From Phycomyces blakesleeanus NRRL 1555(-) (Eukaryota > Mucoromycota > Mucoromycetes > Mucorales > Phycomycetaceae), in NCBI RefSeq assembly GCF_001638985.1, contig NW_017265149.1:1111619-1175618 (forward strand): a DNA stretch of 64,000 nt. Direction: 5' to 3'. The notes under the pieces are model-generated. The model did not search any database and had not been told where the DNA came from. It saw only the letters and a program-made list of their open reading frames with translations. Made by a program: the position numbers and the translations under genes. Within the stretch, counting starts at the first letter, position 1. Each line of letters begins with the position of its first letter. This document shows, one piece after another, positions 48,077-59,055 of the stretch.

Positions 48077-50376
48077 GTCCTGCAGCTATCCCTTTGGACA
48101 CACACCCCTTTGGACAGCAAAACTCCTTTTTTTGTTTTGTGTGGCTTACCCCTAGCAAAACATGCATTTCTTTTTATACAGCAAAAAGTATTACTCTTTA
48201 TATATATACACACATACATCTAAATACCCTACGGCCTATTTCTCTCTCTCTTATATATTTATCTTCTTTATTAAACGCCTTATGGGCTATTCTTATTCTT
48301 ATTCTTATTATTCTTGTATCTCCAAAAATTCCTTATCCACCCCATATGCCTTATTATTTCTAGTTGATAGTCTATTCAAGAACAAATAAGAAAAAAAAGT
48401 AACCCGAATTTCACATGTTATTCTTTCTTTATCTATATATTTTTTGTTCTGCTACAGGTTTTATCCAACTGAAATATATATACAAAACACATCTTTAGAC
48501 ACATATTTTAATTTTAATTCATTTAATTTTAAGACAAAACAAATGTTTTCAATTTTATTGATTGTTGTCCGAGATATAGAATCTTTACACCAGTCTGGTT
48601 GTCTGGAATTAAAGAGGGGGAGGAGGGAGGCTGTTGCCATTCACAAAGACCAAATTATTGATAGTCATAGTCATAAAAATAAAGTGATAGTGGTTCACAG
48701 GTAGTATTTAATTGTATTTATTAAAAAAAATATAAGTATAAATAGATAGATGTTATTCTTGAACACAAGAAGAATCAAGACATTACAAGACCTGAGCTTT
48801 GGCTTCGTTTCATTTCATTTCTTTCGGTTGCTATTTTTTCCCTTTACGTTGAACCAAGATACAGCTTATATCCAATGCCAAAAACCCAACAGTACCCACC
48901 TTCTAAACCAAAAAAAACTAGCTCTGTCCCAGAATCTATTCAATTCCTAAAGGATTCTAGGTATTTCCTGTCAGTACACTCGGCACGGAGAATGTCAGTC
49001 TATCGTCGTAAAGGCAAAGGCTCACTGTAGTAACTACAACAAAAATTTCCAAAATAAAATAAAATGCGAATAGGTATATATTTATTCAAGAAAATTGCCA
49101 TAAGCTCTTGTATTACAAATGATTGAAAGATTGATAGATTGGTAGCTAGATATATTATTTTAATATATTGTTTTAAAGTTAATAATAAAAAAGAATAATA
49201 ACTTGAGATTTACTTGATATTCGTGGATCAAAATTCCGATTATTTGTTCATAGAATAAAATATAACATAAATACTTAGATTTAATGGGCGTTGGGCTAAT
49301 GATCAAAATACAAAGAGAGAGAGAAAAAAATGTGCTCATATTATTTGAAGGTTTTTTTCTGTGTAAATCCCACATAAATTATGTCCATTTTTAGAAGCCA
49401 TTGGAGACGTAACATTAGTTCCATTTTCGGTAGAAGTATTCTTATTATCATAGTATAAATAATAGGAATGAGAATAATAGCTGTCTAACTAACATGAATT
49501 CATTGAGACACACAAAGAATTCCTTTTAAGCTACAAGTAATTCTATTATGGATATTATTAATATAAGAGAGAAGAGGTAATGATTTTTATATATTACCCT
49601 TCTTAATTACCCCAACTTTCATTATTTTCTTTGTATAAAAAGAATTAGTAGTAGTGGTAGTAGTAGAAGAAGAAAAAGAAGCAAAGAATAGCAGGTGCGA
49701 CAATAAGCCATTTTTGGGTTACCAAATATGCCAGGAGTAAAAAGTACCTTTGGTGCTACAACAGGTCAATAAGTAAAAAGCATACATTCCAAAAGCAAAA
49801 TGAATGAATAAGTGAATAAATTGAATAATTGAATCGACTTGTGGTCATGTTTTCATCGATTGAATGAAATGTTGTTACACACTGCTCGTAAAATAAGCTT
49901 AATCTCAGTTGCTATTCAGCGATTGATTCCTTTAAATTCCATCTTTACTTTGCTCAACATTAGCCCCCTCCTAATCCCTAATAATTTCCCCTTGACAACC
50001 CCTACAGAAGAAAGATGCCTTTTCCCTTCTTCCTTTAATAAATCATTTCCGAAGCACTTTTTTCTTTTATTTTATTTCATCTTATCTTATTTTTGCTTTC
50101 AATATAGTTTCTGGGTTGGACCTCCTTTAACTCTGAAATGCACACTACTGCAATTCAACTCAATGCAAATATACATATCTGTATTGGTATGTATACAATA
50201 GGAAGCATGTCAAATTGAAAGAGTCCAATGATAAATATTATATTCATACTAGCTATACCTTTCCATAAAATATATATCTTCAAGGGCTAGGAACACAATA
50301 ACTCGTGTCACACTGATCGGCTCTAGTGGTGATCTAACACAAGGAAACACTATATTTGTTTACAATAAATAACTCT

Positions 50377-50410
<34 letters not shown>

Positions 50411-50939
50411 AAAGGGGGTGGACCTCCTTGAAATTAAATATATAAACTATATTGATTTTGGTTTATTTTTACTTAAGCAGTAGCTGTATAGATACTGTTT
50501 AATAACCAGGTCATGAAGTACAAGATTATAAAAAAATACTCTGATTGTCTATTTAACTTTGAAACCAGTCTATACCAGCAAAATGTCGGATAATTATTAT
50601 TGGTATTGTTTTCCCTGCAATTGTTTAATGAATAAAAATGAATTACTGTCATCTGGACTTTATTAATAAATGAGATCTAGCAATTCAATACATATATTAC
50701 AACACGTCGAATTTATTAAAAGCTTCTTTATATTTATCATAATAAAATAAGTATTATATAATATAATATCTGAATAATTATAAAGATTAAAAAGATATTT
50801 TGATATCTATTATATCAAAAAAAAAACTACTTCTTTATTTTGTCTAAAGACAATGAGTTAAATATATCAAATATATTAGCCATATTTTCTTCAGTAACAC
50901 ACCAATTTTTAGCCTTCCATATGTCCTCTTCGCTTTATC
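48077..50939. other. Intergenic; one coding-like open frame
   Basis: Nothing confident. An open frame at 48746-49030 (94 codons) follows an AAATAG acceptor-like site and ends in TAG. It reads as protein: LEHKKNQDITRPELWLRF, a hydrophobic FISFLSVAIFSLY and a basic C-terminal RRMSVYRRKGKGSL. A possible first exon starts at ATG 48544 with a non-consensus GTGATA donor. A CA/TA microsatellite lies at about 50376-50410. A 100-codon frame near 49860-50201 looks like random AT-rich sequence. No RNA gene seen. Confidence 0.35.
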
Positions 50940-51935
50940 TTTAATCTTGTCTAGAAAAAAAAAGACGTATTCTCATGGTAATCATTTTATAGGTATCATT
51001 TTGTCTCTCACCAATCGGAAATTTAGTATTGAAACTAGATACTAGATTATTATTTTGATTCTTAGAAGTAGAGTATTCGGGAGTTGGGTCATCACTGCAA
51101 TACACGCATATAGGTTATTGAGCGTTACATATACTAGGAGAAACTTTTAGTTTCCAATAAATCTTTTAGTAATTCGTATATATATATATATATATGGTGA
51201 CTCGCCTTTCAAAAAATGATCATGAAATACGTCTTTATCAGATCAAGGGCATTTTCTCTACTTGCTAGCTGGTAAACACAGCTAGTTCCCCTATATAGAG
51301 CTTAAAGTATGCTGAGTAATTTTACATGGGTTGATACCAAGGCAAAATCTACTCCTCTCACCAAAGCCTCATTTCCGCCTTTGAAAATCTTGAAACAATC
51401 GGCTTGATCCTTAAAAGTATTTTTTTATCCACTTTTATAGGTATGGAAGCTTTCGAGGCTTTCCTTTAATAAACATGGCACAAAGTTCTTTAGACCAAGA
51501 TATTGCGAGTTGTCCGTTGATCGCACTGCTTTCTTTACATAATAGTTGCTCAAAAACTCTTTGGTGGATTTCATTCAATAAGAGTCTTTTGTAACTAACC
51601 AATATATGAATATCTAGAAGTGTATATCCGTTTATTTCTTTTAGCAAAAAGAACTAATGACTCGGCATGTACACTGCTAAATATCTTTAGCGTGTAAAGC
51701 AACAATAACAGTCTTCCCTATAATCTTTAGTTTTCTGGTATTGTCATCTTCTGTGATAACATTAGACAATATTCCAGTCTTTCTTGTAGCATTACCGTGT
51801 TCCTCAGACCACATAATTGGATTTTATATACGATATATATGTTTAAGATGGTTGTTACATCTAGGGTATACTATAGATACTATCTTTACAGATATATTTG
51901 TGCCTTTCTCTCAAGTATTTAGCAATAATTGAAGC
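50940..51935 (-). pseudogene. Decayed Hsp70/HSPA12-like gene
   Basis: Read on the minus strand, scattered segments line up in order with the intact Hsp70-like gene at 22-24 kb. IIAKYLRERHKYICK matches VIGDYLREMYKDICK; IMWSEEHGNATRKTGIL matches the TIWSEESKGIMREAAIL region; CAMFIKGKPRKLPYL matches VMFITGGFGQSPYL; FKIFKGGNEALVRG matches the FKVIEESYLAVMKG region; and SDDPTPEYSTSKNQ with SFNTKFPIGER matches DEPIPEYPTAKE with IFDTKFPIDDR. Stops and frameshifts separate them, so it is a pseudogene. The glycines of the adenosine motif are lost. Boundaries are approximate. Confidence 0.65.
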
Positions 51936-54173
51936 AAAGAAATATTAGATAGAAAAGTGGGGTGTGGCTATCTGTACTGCATATCTAATTGTGTCAGGAA
52001 CTCTTGGTTTATTCCTTTCAGTTTGTGTACGTTCTCTTGAATTTGTGTGCTTTTAAAGACTGCAATAAAAACCAAAATACTTTCCTGAAAAATGCAATAA
52101 ACTCCGACGTGCAAACAGCTTGGAAAGATCGAGGCTTAAAGAAACTAACTATCAAGCATGTAAAGTAAACATTTTGACATAGTGATTTCCTTCTGAAAGT
52201 CTTTACTAAATTCTATAGAATAAAATCAATATTTTTATATATATATAAAGACCTTTCTCTTGTTGTTTTGGTGTATCCTATATTGTTCACTGCTAAGAAT
52301 TATCCACAGTTTTTGGTATAACATATAAAAATTTAGATATTATTCTTGCAATAGTCAAAACTCTATTAAATTTCTAAGAAAATCAATCAGACATCGACTG
52401 TATGTATGTATACCAAGTATGTTTAATACTTTAATAAATTTTAAACGCGTGTGCATTCTGTTTTTTACCCTGAAAACACTTGCTTTCTACCATGAGTGGC
52501 TGTTTAAAGGATGCGCGAATCAACATCGAACGTCAGGCTGAATGAGAAAAATAGAAAATTGATCTTTAATGCGCAATGTTCTGACAAACTCATTTCTGCA
52601 AGAACATGATGAGAGTTTTATATAAGCTAATGACCTATTCGCATGAGCAGAATTGTAGTTGTTGATGGGAAATAAGGTTTCGCATCGTTGTCGCTCGTCT
52701 TTTTCTGTTTTTTTGCGCCCTTTTTTGTTTACTTTTTGCTTTTTTTTCATAGTCTTTAACTCTAGTAGTCACTTGCATATAAAAAAGTCACACATTCCCC
52801 CCCCCCCCCACCTTGCTTCTTGTGAATGTGTACGCGTCAGCAATAAAAGAATACAAGAGATGTGTAAAGTGGATGGAAGACTTCATTTACTTTAGTTCTC
52901 TTCACTGAAAAGAAACTCGTGAAACTCAACTCCGTTAAAGTACTTCAAGTGACGATTGACGTTCTTTCAAAAAAAAAAGTAAGTGTGTGTGTGTGTGTTA
53001 GGTACCACCACACTCATCTGTAATATTTTTTGGAATGAGTTTGAGTTTGACCAAAAAGTACAAGATGATTGTACTAAAGTTCTGAGGATATTTTATAGAG
53101 TTAGAAAGCCCAAGAGGAACGAAAGATTTGTAACGACTTTTAAGAGAAAGAAAGATGTAGCAGTTTCTAGCAGAGAGAAATGCCAATAATTTTAAGCTTT
53201 TAAAGTGTGATTTATATTAGAGTATAGAATAGAGTTAAAAGTGGTATTATTCTATACATTGTTTCCTCTTTAATATATATAGTATCTTACTTAACTTAGT
53301 AACTTGAATCACTAGCTGTTAAAGTGAGTTATTGGGATTAATTTCTATCATAAATTTTGAGTAAACTACTGTATGATACGATTACACACTTCTTTTCTTC
53401 TGTTCTTATACTAATATTAGATGTATAAGAATAGCCACTATTATAAGGTATTAACATATTATATTAAATTTCGTACAAATCCTTGAAAGGGCAAATGTGC
53501 GTGTCCCCTGACAATCTACATAATTTCATATATTGTAGAGTCAATACAGCATTTAAAGTAAAGTAAAGTAAAGTAAAAAAATAAAATAAATAAATTTAAA
53601 CCCATAATATAAATACTTTAAAGCGCATGAATAAGTTTTTGTCTTGTCTTGTCTTGTTTGTGTGCACCTGTTAAAAATAAATAAATGTATTATTTTATTT
53701 TATTTCCTTTTATATATATAATGTAAAGACAAACCACCTCTTTGATGTAGTTATTAATATTAGTATTATTGTTGTTTGGCAACATTCCTGAGAAAACAAA
53801 CAAAAATTAGCTGCAAAAAATATTTTTGGTCCTGTCAATATATATCACAGAACTCATTAAAATATCGAGTGAATTGGGCTCCAATAAAACACATTATATA
53901 AATAAGCAAAAAAAAGGGGAGGGGGGCTATATAATAAGAAAGCCATTATGCTCAACATCTCATTAATCTTTTATCTTGCTTTAGACATAGACGAATTCAT
54001 TAATCAACATCAAAAAAGAGTCAAAATAGATAGTATTCATTATACGCCTTTTATATCTATCATTTTCCTCCTCTCTCTTTTTTTTTTTATTCACGTACTT
54101 TATTATTTTATTTTATTTTATTTTTTGTTTATTTTTTAAAAACCCGTCGATATATCCTTTCTACATTACCATA
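51936..54173. other. Intergenic with short unsupported ORFs
   Basis: A 62-codon plus-strand frame at 53004-53189 follows a TTAG acceptor-like site and reads FWNEFEFDQKVQDDCTKVL then RRKPKRNER-like basic sequence, but no upstream exon was found. A minus-strand ATG frame at 52750-52520 begins with a Lys-rich run. A C-run lies at about 52799-52810, a TCTTG repeat near 53641, AAAGT repeats near 53555-53577 and TTTTA repeats near 54105. No RNA gene seen. Confidence 0.35.
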
Positions 54174-55175
54174 ATGTCCAACGGAAAAAGAGCCAAAGGA
54201 TCATTTGACATCGAGGACAATGAGGGCCCATCCTCATCCAATAAGAAGCGTGTGAGATTCAACACAAAGACTCCAGTACAATCTACAGATGATTTCGAGA
54301 TTGATCATGAAGAGATCCTCGAACCTACAAAGCAGCGCCGTGGTGGAGTCAATGCAGACGCTTACGTGAGTGATGATGAAGAAGTGGATGGTGGTGCATA
54401 TGGTAGTGAATCGGAAGGAGAAAGCGAGGAAGAAAAGCCAGCCGAGCCTCAGGGTGATGATTATGACATGTTTGCCGACGAAGCACCCGCAGTAGACGCA
54501 TCGACAAAGAAGAAGAAGAAGAAGTTGGAATTGAACGAGATCGAAGGACAAGAATTCGGTTCACACGATGTCGAAGATCTTGATGATAAAGTACCGGATG
54601 GAAAAAAGGAACCGGCAGTCATGGCATTCAATATGCAGCAAGAGATGGAAGAAGGCAGCTTTGATGCCCAAGGAAATTATGTGCCCAACAAAGGCGATCC
54701 ACAAGCCTTCCACGATCGTTGGATGGAGGGAATTTCTCGAAAGGATATGGTGGCCGCAAGAGAAGCACAGACCAAGAGAGAGGCCAATGAAGCACTCCTG
54801 GAGGCTGCAAGACAAGCGGCGATGCCTCAAACACAGAATGAAGTATATCTCGAACTTGTCAATCAATTGAAGCCTGGCCAGAGTGTGCGTGAGGCGCTGT
54901 CTACATTGGCAAGCGCTTCTTCAGCCAAAGTTCCTGCATGGAAACAAAAGTTGTTGGATAAGAAGAACAAAAACAAACCAAAAGCCAATCCAAAACAGGC
55001 TTTAAGTGAAGAGGAAGAAGCAGAGCGAAAGAAGAAAGTAGAGAGGATCACAGAATTAGCTGATCAGATGATGGCATTGGGTCATTTTGGCATTTATGAA
55101 GACACTTTTGAGACCATGATCCGACATTTACGGCGGGAAGGTGTTGTAGGAGAAGACTGGTTACCAAAACAATAA
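54174..55175 (+). CDS. CD2BP2/LIN1-like U5 snRNP protein lacking GYF
   Basis: A single exon of 333 aa. CD2BP2 (U5-52K)/Lin1 is a U5 snRNP assembly factor. Family features are the basic N-terminus with RVRFNTKTP, a long acidic region, then the conserved block AVMAFNMQQEMEEGSFDAQGN (about 145-166), a helical region, and a C-terminal segment ITELADQMMALGHFGIYEDT (about 289-308) that in relatives lies just before the GYF domain. Here the protein stops shortly after (GVVGEDWLPKQ), so the GYF proline-recognition domain is absent. Only 148 bp separate the stop from the converging MPDU1 gene, leaving no room for another exon. Identification is good; function without GYF is uncertain. Confidence 0.82.
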   Translation: MSNGKRAKGSFDIEDNEGPSSSNKKRVRFNTKTPVQSTDDFEIDHEEILEPTKQRRGGVNADAYVSDDEEVDGGAYGSESEGESEEEKPAEPQGDDYDMFADEAPAVDASTKKKKKKLELNEIEGQEFGSHDVEDLDDKVPDGKKEPAVMAFNMQQEMEEGSFDAQGNYVPNKGDPQAFHDRWMEGISRKDMVAAREAQTKREANEALLEAARQAAMPQTQNEVYLELVNQLKPGQSVREALSTLASASSAKVPAWKQKLLDKKNKNKPKANPKQALSEEEEAERKKKVERITELADQMMALGHFGIYEDTFETMIRHLRREGVVGEDWLPKQ

Positions 55176-55323
55176 ACACATGCATACAAAGGTCTCTCTC
55201 TCTCTATAACATAATATATGTATTGTATATATATATATATATACATGTGTGTATGTGTGTGTGTATAACAATGATGGTAAATGGATATATATATACATAT
55301 ATACATATGTATGTATGTATCGT
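55176..55323. repeat. Microsatellite-rich spacer between convergent genes
   Basis: CT, TA, GT and ATGT simple repeats fill the 148 bp between the stops of the LIN1-like gene and MPDU1, so the two 3' ends lie within or across this repeat. Confidence 0.7.
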
Positions 55324-56067
55324 TTAATCAGTCTTTGTGGGCTTGGGGGTCTGTTTTACACCACTTCCCCAGTAGAGGAAGACCTGGATAACGAGAACTG
55401 CATTAAGAACACTGGCAAGAACAGTTCCTGTGAGCATCAAAGGATCATCAAGCTCGGTCATGGTGGTGAACACGCGTGCGGTACTTCCGGCAAAGTAATT
55501 GATAACAGTAAAGACAGAAAGCTGGCCAGTCGACTTGTTCTTGAAATTTGCAGAGATCTGGGGCACTTTACTGGCCAAGCTCAGAGGAATCGTGGCAGCG
55601 TACAGAACAGCCATAATCGAGGCAGGTACCAACTTTTCGCTTGTCAAACAATAGAATATCGAAATAAGAGAGGTGAAAGTCATGACCAAAGCTTCGCGTT
55701 TGCCGCTGTACAAAAGAATCAGCAAGGTGATCACGATGTTCTGGAGAGAGATAAAGAAGATCTCGCCAAAGGTGCTGAATGGGTTGCCCTGACGCAAGTT
55801 GTAGGCCAAAGTAATCGCATAAGAGAAGGTCTCGAGGAGGTAGGATGACAAGGAGAGACCTTGGGCAGACTTGTTACGGACAATGGTCATGATCTGGGGA
55901 ATCTTGACAATCGAGCCACCCAGGACAATTCCTAGACCAAGACCTTTGGAGATGGTGTACTTGATGCAAGGTACATCTGTGAGGTTGAGGTTCTCAATGA
56001 GCACATCATAACAGGTTTCGCCAATAAGGCCGGTGATGGGTGTACGGAGCACAGCAGGTAAATGCAT
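55324..56067 (-). CDS. MPDU1: Mannose-P-dolichol utilization defect 1 homologue
   Basis: An intronless 247-aa membrane protein, the same length as human MPDU1. It belongs to the PQ-loop family, with two PQ-loop repeats, KIPQIMTIVRNKSAQGLSLS (about 63-82) and KVPQISANFKNKSTGQLS (about 163-180), and about seven hydrophobic helices. In animals MPDU1 is needed in the ER for use of dolichol-phosphate mannose and glucose in N-glycan, O-mannose and GPI synthesis; that role is inherited by homology. The start is the ATG at 56067 (MHLPAVLRTPITGLIGETC); the preceding codons have no ATG. It diverges from the kinase gene at 56741. Confidence 0.93.
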   Translation of the reverse strand: MHLPAVLRTPITGLIGETCYDVLIENLNLTDVPCIKYTISKGLGLGIVLGGSIVKIPQIMTIVRNKSAQGLSLSSYLLETFSYAITLAYNLRQGNPFSTFGEIFFISLQNIVITLLILLYSGKREALVMTFTSLISIFYCLTSEKLVPASIMAVLYAATIPLSLASKVPQISANFKNKSTGQLSVFTVINYFAGSTARVFTTMTELDDPLMLTGTVLASVLNAVLVIQVFLYWGSGVKQTPKPTKTD

Positions 56068-56740
56068 AGTTTGGCTTTTTAGAATCAATAGAAACAAAAA
56101 GGACTAACGATGATAATATTAAGAATAATATAATATAATATAATATAATATAATATAATATAAATAACTAAATAAATAAATAAAAAGGTGAACAGGAAAC
56201 GCGCTTGCTGTGTATTAAAAATTAAGACTGCGAATTTAGATATATAATTAAATTTGGTATTTTGACTGGATTGATTCGTCTAGAAAATGAGGGGTTCGTT
56301 TTCATTCCATCTCAGTTTTTTTTAAAGTAACAAAACCACTAGGGAAAAAAGAAATTCAAGGGCATTTATGCGTATGCGTATGCGTATGAATATGAATATG
56401 AATATGAATATGCGTATTTGTATTTGTATTTGTATTTGTATTTGTATTTGCATTCATATGTATACTCGATTGTTTGTTGTTAGTCGCCACAAATATGTTT
56501 CATAGGTCATCGAAGTACCCGCATACTCTTAAAGAATGTAGGCTTGTTTTTCTAGAGATAATACAGGGAGTTCGCCCTCTTTATTTTATCCATCAAGGTT
56601 TGTGTACGTGTATAATGTTAGTTCCCACGTGATTCCCTGCTTTGTCCTGGACCCTTTTTTTCCTTTTGCTTACTTTTCCTCTCTCTTGTTCTCCTTCTTC
56701 TTGTCCCAAAGCTTCTATTTTTTTGTTTGTTTGCTTGGTA
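56068..56740. promoter_or_regulatory. Divergent promoter region of MPDU1 and the TDA10-like gene
   Basis: The 673 bp between two divergent starts must hold both promoters. It contains an AATAT pentamer repeat (about 56117-56163, MPDU1 side), a hexamer minisatellite (56367-56450) and a strongly pyrimidine-rich leader (about 56650-56730) before the kinase ATG. No clear TATA box. Confidence 0.5.
56367..56450. repeat. Variant hexamer tandem array, 14 units
   Basis: Fourteen uninterrupted 6-bp units in blocks: three TATGCG, four TATGAA, one TATGCG, six TATTTG. All share TAT plus a variable second half, so the array probably grew by slippage and block-wise mutation. It lies in the divergent promoter. 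Confidence 0.85.
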
Positions 56741-57877
56741 ATGTCGTACAGGTCGCATGCGATGCTGCCTCAAACAGAGGCATCGCTTCAACACATTCTC
56801 CATCACCGTGCACAATACTTACAAGACCGCCTTCAACGCCATCTCCCGCGAAAGCCATTCGTGGTTGGCGTGTCTGGCTGTCAAGGAAGTGGAAAGACGA
56901 CACTTTGCACTACACTGGAATACCTCTTGAAAGATGTGCCCTATGGACTCAACGTTGTGTCCTTTTCGCTGGACGACGTGTACCTGGATCACAATCAGCA
57001 GCAGAGACGCGCAAAAAGCGATCCTGACAATCGACTAGTTCAATTTCGTGGTCAGCCTGGATCCCACGACCTCGACTTGGCGTGTGAGACCTTTGAGACT
57101 CTTCTGGAAGACAGCCGCCCGTGCCCGATACCTGCTTACGACAAGAGCGTATTTGGAGGTCTGGGAGACCGAATTGATCCCACTCTTTGGCAAACCACAC
57201 AGCCGCCTGTGGACATTATTCTGTTTGAAGGATGGTGTCTCGGATTCAAATCATTGCCGGTAGAGGAAGTGTGTGAGCAGTACAGAAAAGCAAAAGAAGA
57301 TGGTGCTTCCTGGACCGCTCATCCGCTGCAGCACATTCTTGGTCTCAATGAAAGTCTGGCGGCTTACGAGAACACTATCTACAATTATTTCGATATCTTT
57401 ATTCATCTCTCGCCTGATGACCTACGGAATGTTTACCAATGGCGATTGGAGCAAGAGCACGATTCCATTCGTACTCGAGGTGTTGGTGGACTAAACGATG
57501 AGGCTGTGTACACCTTTGTAGACACCTATATGCCCGCATACAGCTTGTATCTTCCTCGTCTGGACTCCATTGGTTTTTATGGATTTACCAACACTGTCCA
57601 CCCATACGAAGGTAGGGTCCGTGCCGACCATGGTTACAGTGGAACGCAGCGACATCTCAGATTGTTGCTCGATCATGATCGTCGAGTGATTGGACAAACA
57701 TTGATAAAGGAACACGATCCACAGCAACCTCTGATTTGGGCTGATTATAGTCGGCCATTGCTTTTTTTGGTGGGGATGGTAGGAATGGCAGGACTGATGA
57801 GATACTCATGTCTAGGACGAGTATTGGACATTGCTAAAAAGGCTGGTCGTCGGTTTCGAACAGGTGGGATGACGTGA
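56741..57877 (+). CDS. TDA10/D-glycerate 3-kinase-like P-loop kinase
   Basis: A single exon of 378 aa from ATG 56741 (MSYRSHAMLPQT); ATG 56762 is an alternative start. It belongs to the P-loop kinase group that includes plant glycerate kinase (GLYK) and yeast Tda10. Walker A is GVSGCQGSGKTT (about 43-54), followed by SFSLDDVYLDHNQQ, then FRGQPGSHDLDLA and the family motif ILFEGWCLGF. SPDDLRNVYQWRLEQEH and FVDTYMPAYSLYLP close the catalytic fold. The reaction in fungi is not established; phosphorylation of a small hydroxy-acid such as D-glycerate is inferred. Unusual: after the normal family end (RHLRLLLDHDRRVIG) there are about 55 more residues with a hydrophobic segment PLLFLVGMVGMAGLM and a basic tail (KKAGRRFRT), like a tail anchor. 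Confidence 0.9.
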   Translation: MSYRSHAMLPQTEASLQHILHHRAQYLQDRLQRHLPRKPFVVGVSGCQGSGKTTLCTTLEYLLKDVPYGLNVVSFSLDDVYLDHNQQQRRAKSDPDNRLVQFRGQPGSHDLDLACETFETLLEDSRPCPIPAYDKSVFGGLGDRIDPTLWQTTQPPVDIILFEGWCLGFKSLPVEEVCEQYRKAKEDGASWTAHPLQHILGLNESLAAYENTIYNYFDIFIHLSPDDLRNVYQWRLEQEHDSIRTRGVGGLNDEAVYTFVDTYMPAYSLYLPRLDSIGFYGFTNTVHPYEGRVRADHGYSGTQRHLRLLLDHDRRVIGQTLIKEHDPQQPLIWADYSRPLLFLVGMVGMAGLMRYSCLGRVLDIAKKAGRRFRTGGMT

Positions 57878-58743
57878 TTGAAACTATATATATGTATATG
57901 TATATATAGTTTAGATAACCTGTATTTCTGTACTATTTCCGAATTGAGTGATTTGACCACATCATTCTGTGAGTGTGTACCTTTTATAAAGCTATAAATG
58001 TTTTGTCAATCGAGAAATGATAAAAGTAAGAAGAAAAGAAAAAAGTAACTGCTAAATAGACTTTTTTTTCACTAATGTTTCTTACATAAAAAAAACCATG
58101 GCAATAAATATCAATCATCCAAATAATTAAAGAAAAGAAAGAAAAATTGCATAGGACTTGTAGCAAGTGTTCAAATTTATTATTATTATTATTATTGAGC
58201 TCTAATAAGAGTAGCTTCTAAAAAGAATAAGCAGATTTGAGATACTTTGCTTTTAAATCTCAAGCCCATCATATAAACCAAGTCGATATTTGTTTTGGAA
58301 GCAAAGAATTGTGCATAGACAACAATTAGATACTTAATTTTGGTACTACTTGAGTCCCACGGCATTCGATTCCATAACCAAAGCTAATGTAAAGCAGCTA
58401 GAGTAATTAGATAACTAAATGAATAAAAGATATCAATTAATGTAAAGTTTGGTTATGTAGTATACCCTATAGAAAAAAAATAGGCGATTTTAGTGAATTG
58501 TTGCAAGTTTTCCGGGGTTTAAAGTGTCTTGTACTTGAGTTTTAATTAAGCACCAATTTCTCTCTCGCTCTCTTATATTCTACTTTTTTTTTTTACCCCA
58601 CCATGTTTTTTGCAGCCAAAGCAAAACATCTTTTTCTTAGCCTTTTCAACCCATTACAAAACTAAATACCAAGTTATTCAAATCTAATGGCTTACCAGCG
58701 GTAGCTTGGCTGGATCCTAAGCGGTACCCAGGACGGAATTTTT
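57878..58743. other. AT-rich spacer, no gene seen
   Basis: Includes TATATG steps near 57888-57909 and ATT repeats near 58178-58196. A short stretch just left of the next relic (minus strand, KKFRPGYRLGSSQATAG, about 58747-58695) reads like protein and may belong to it. Confidence 0.4.
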
Positions 58744-59055
58744 TCATCTTCTTTGAATTCTAGTCAGTCTTTGTCTCAAACGACGACCCTCCTGGAGATC
58801 TTCTTCTGCTTGTCTTCTGATACGTCCAATCCGAATGACGCGGGTGAACCTTACAGGTATAGTCCCATCATATCTCAGATTGTTAAGTATATGTCGGAAG
58901 TTCAGGACAGCAGCAAGGTCCCGATTCCACAAACGATGCATAACTTCTGACCTGTCCATGTTCTCCAAACAATTTAGATTAGTACATCCAAAAGGACTTG
59001 TTTCTATTTTTTTTTCACAAGGTCTAGAATTATTAAATGTCTTTAAAAGGAACAC
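58744..59055 (-). pseudogene. TnpB/Fanzor-like C-terminal relic (tentative)
   Basis: About 100 codons of minus-strand open frame without an ATG at the front. The core reads GCTNLNCLENMDRSEV and then LWNRDLAAVLNFRHIL. A Cys-x4-Cys-like pair followed by W-N-R-D-x-A-A-x-x-N resembles the zinc ribbon plus RuvC-III Asp motif that ends TnpB and eukaryotic Fanzor proteins. The tail is Arg-rich (IRIGRIRRQAEEDLQEGRR). No upstream RuvC-I/II region could be found, so at most a 3' fragment survives. The assignment is by motif resemblance only; another Mucorales-specific transposon family is possible. Confidence 0.4.

Noticed and set aside
49839..50201. 120-codon plus-strand open frame
   Set aside because: No ATG at its beginning, Phe/Leu-rich AT-type composition and no recognised motif.
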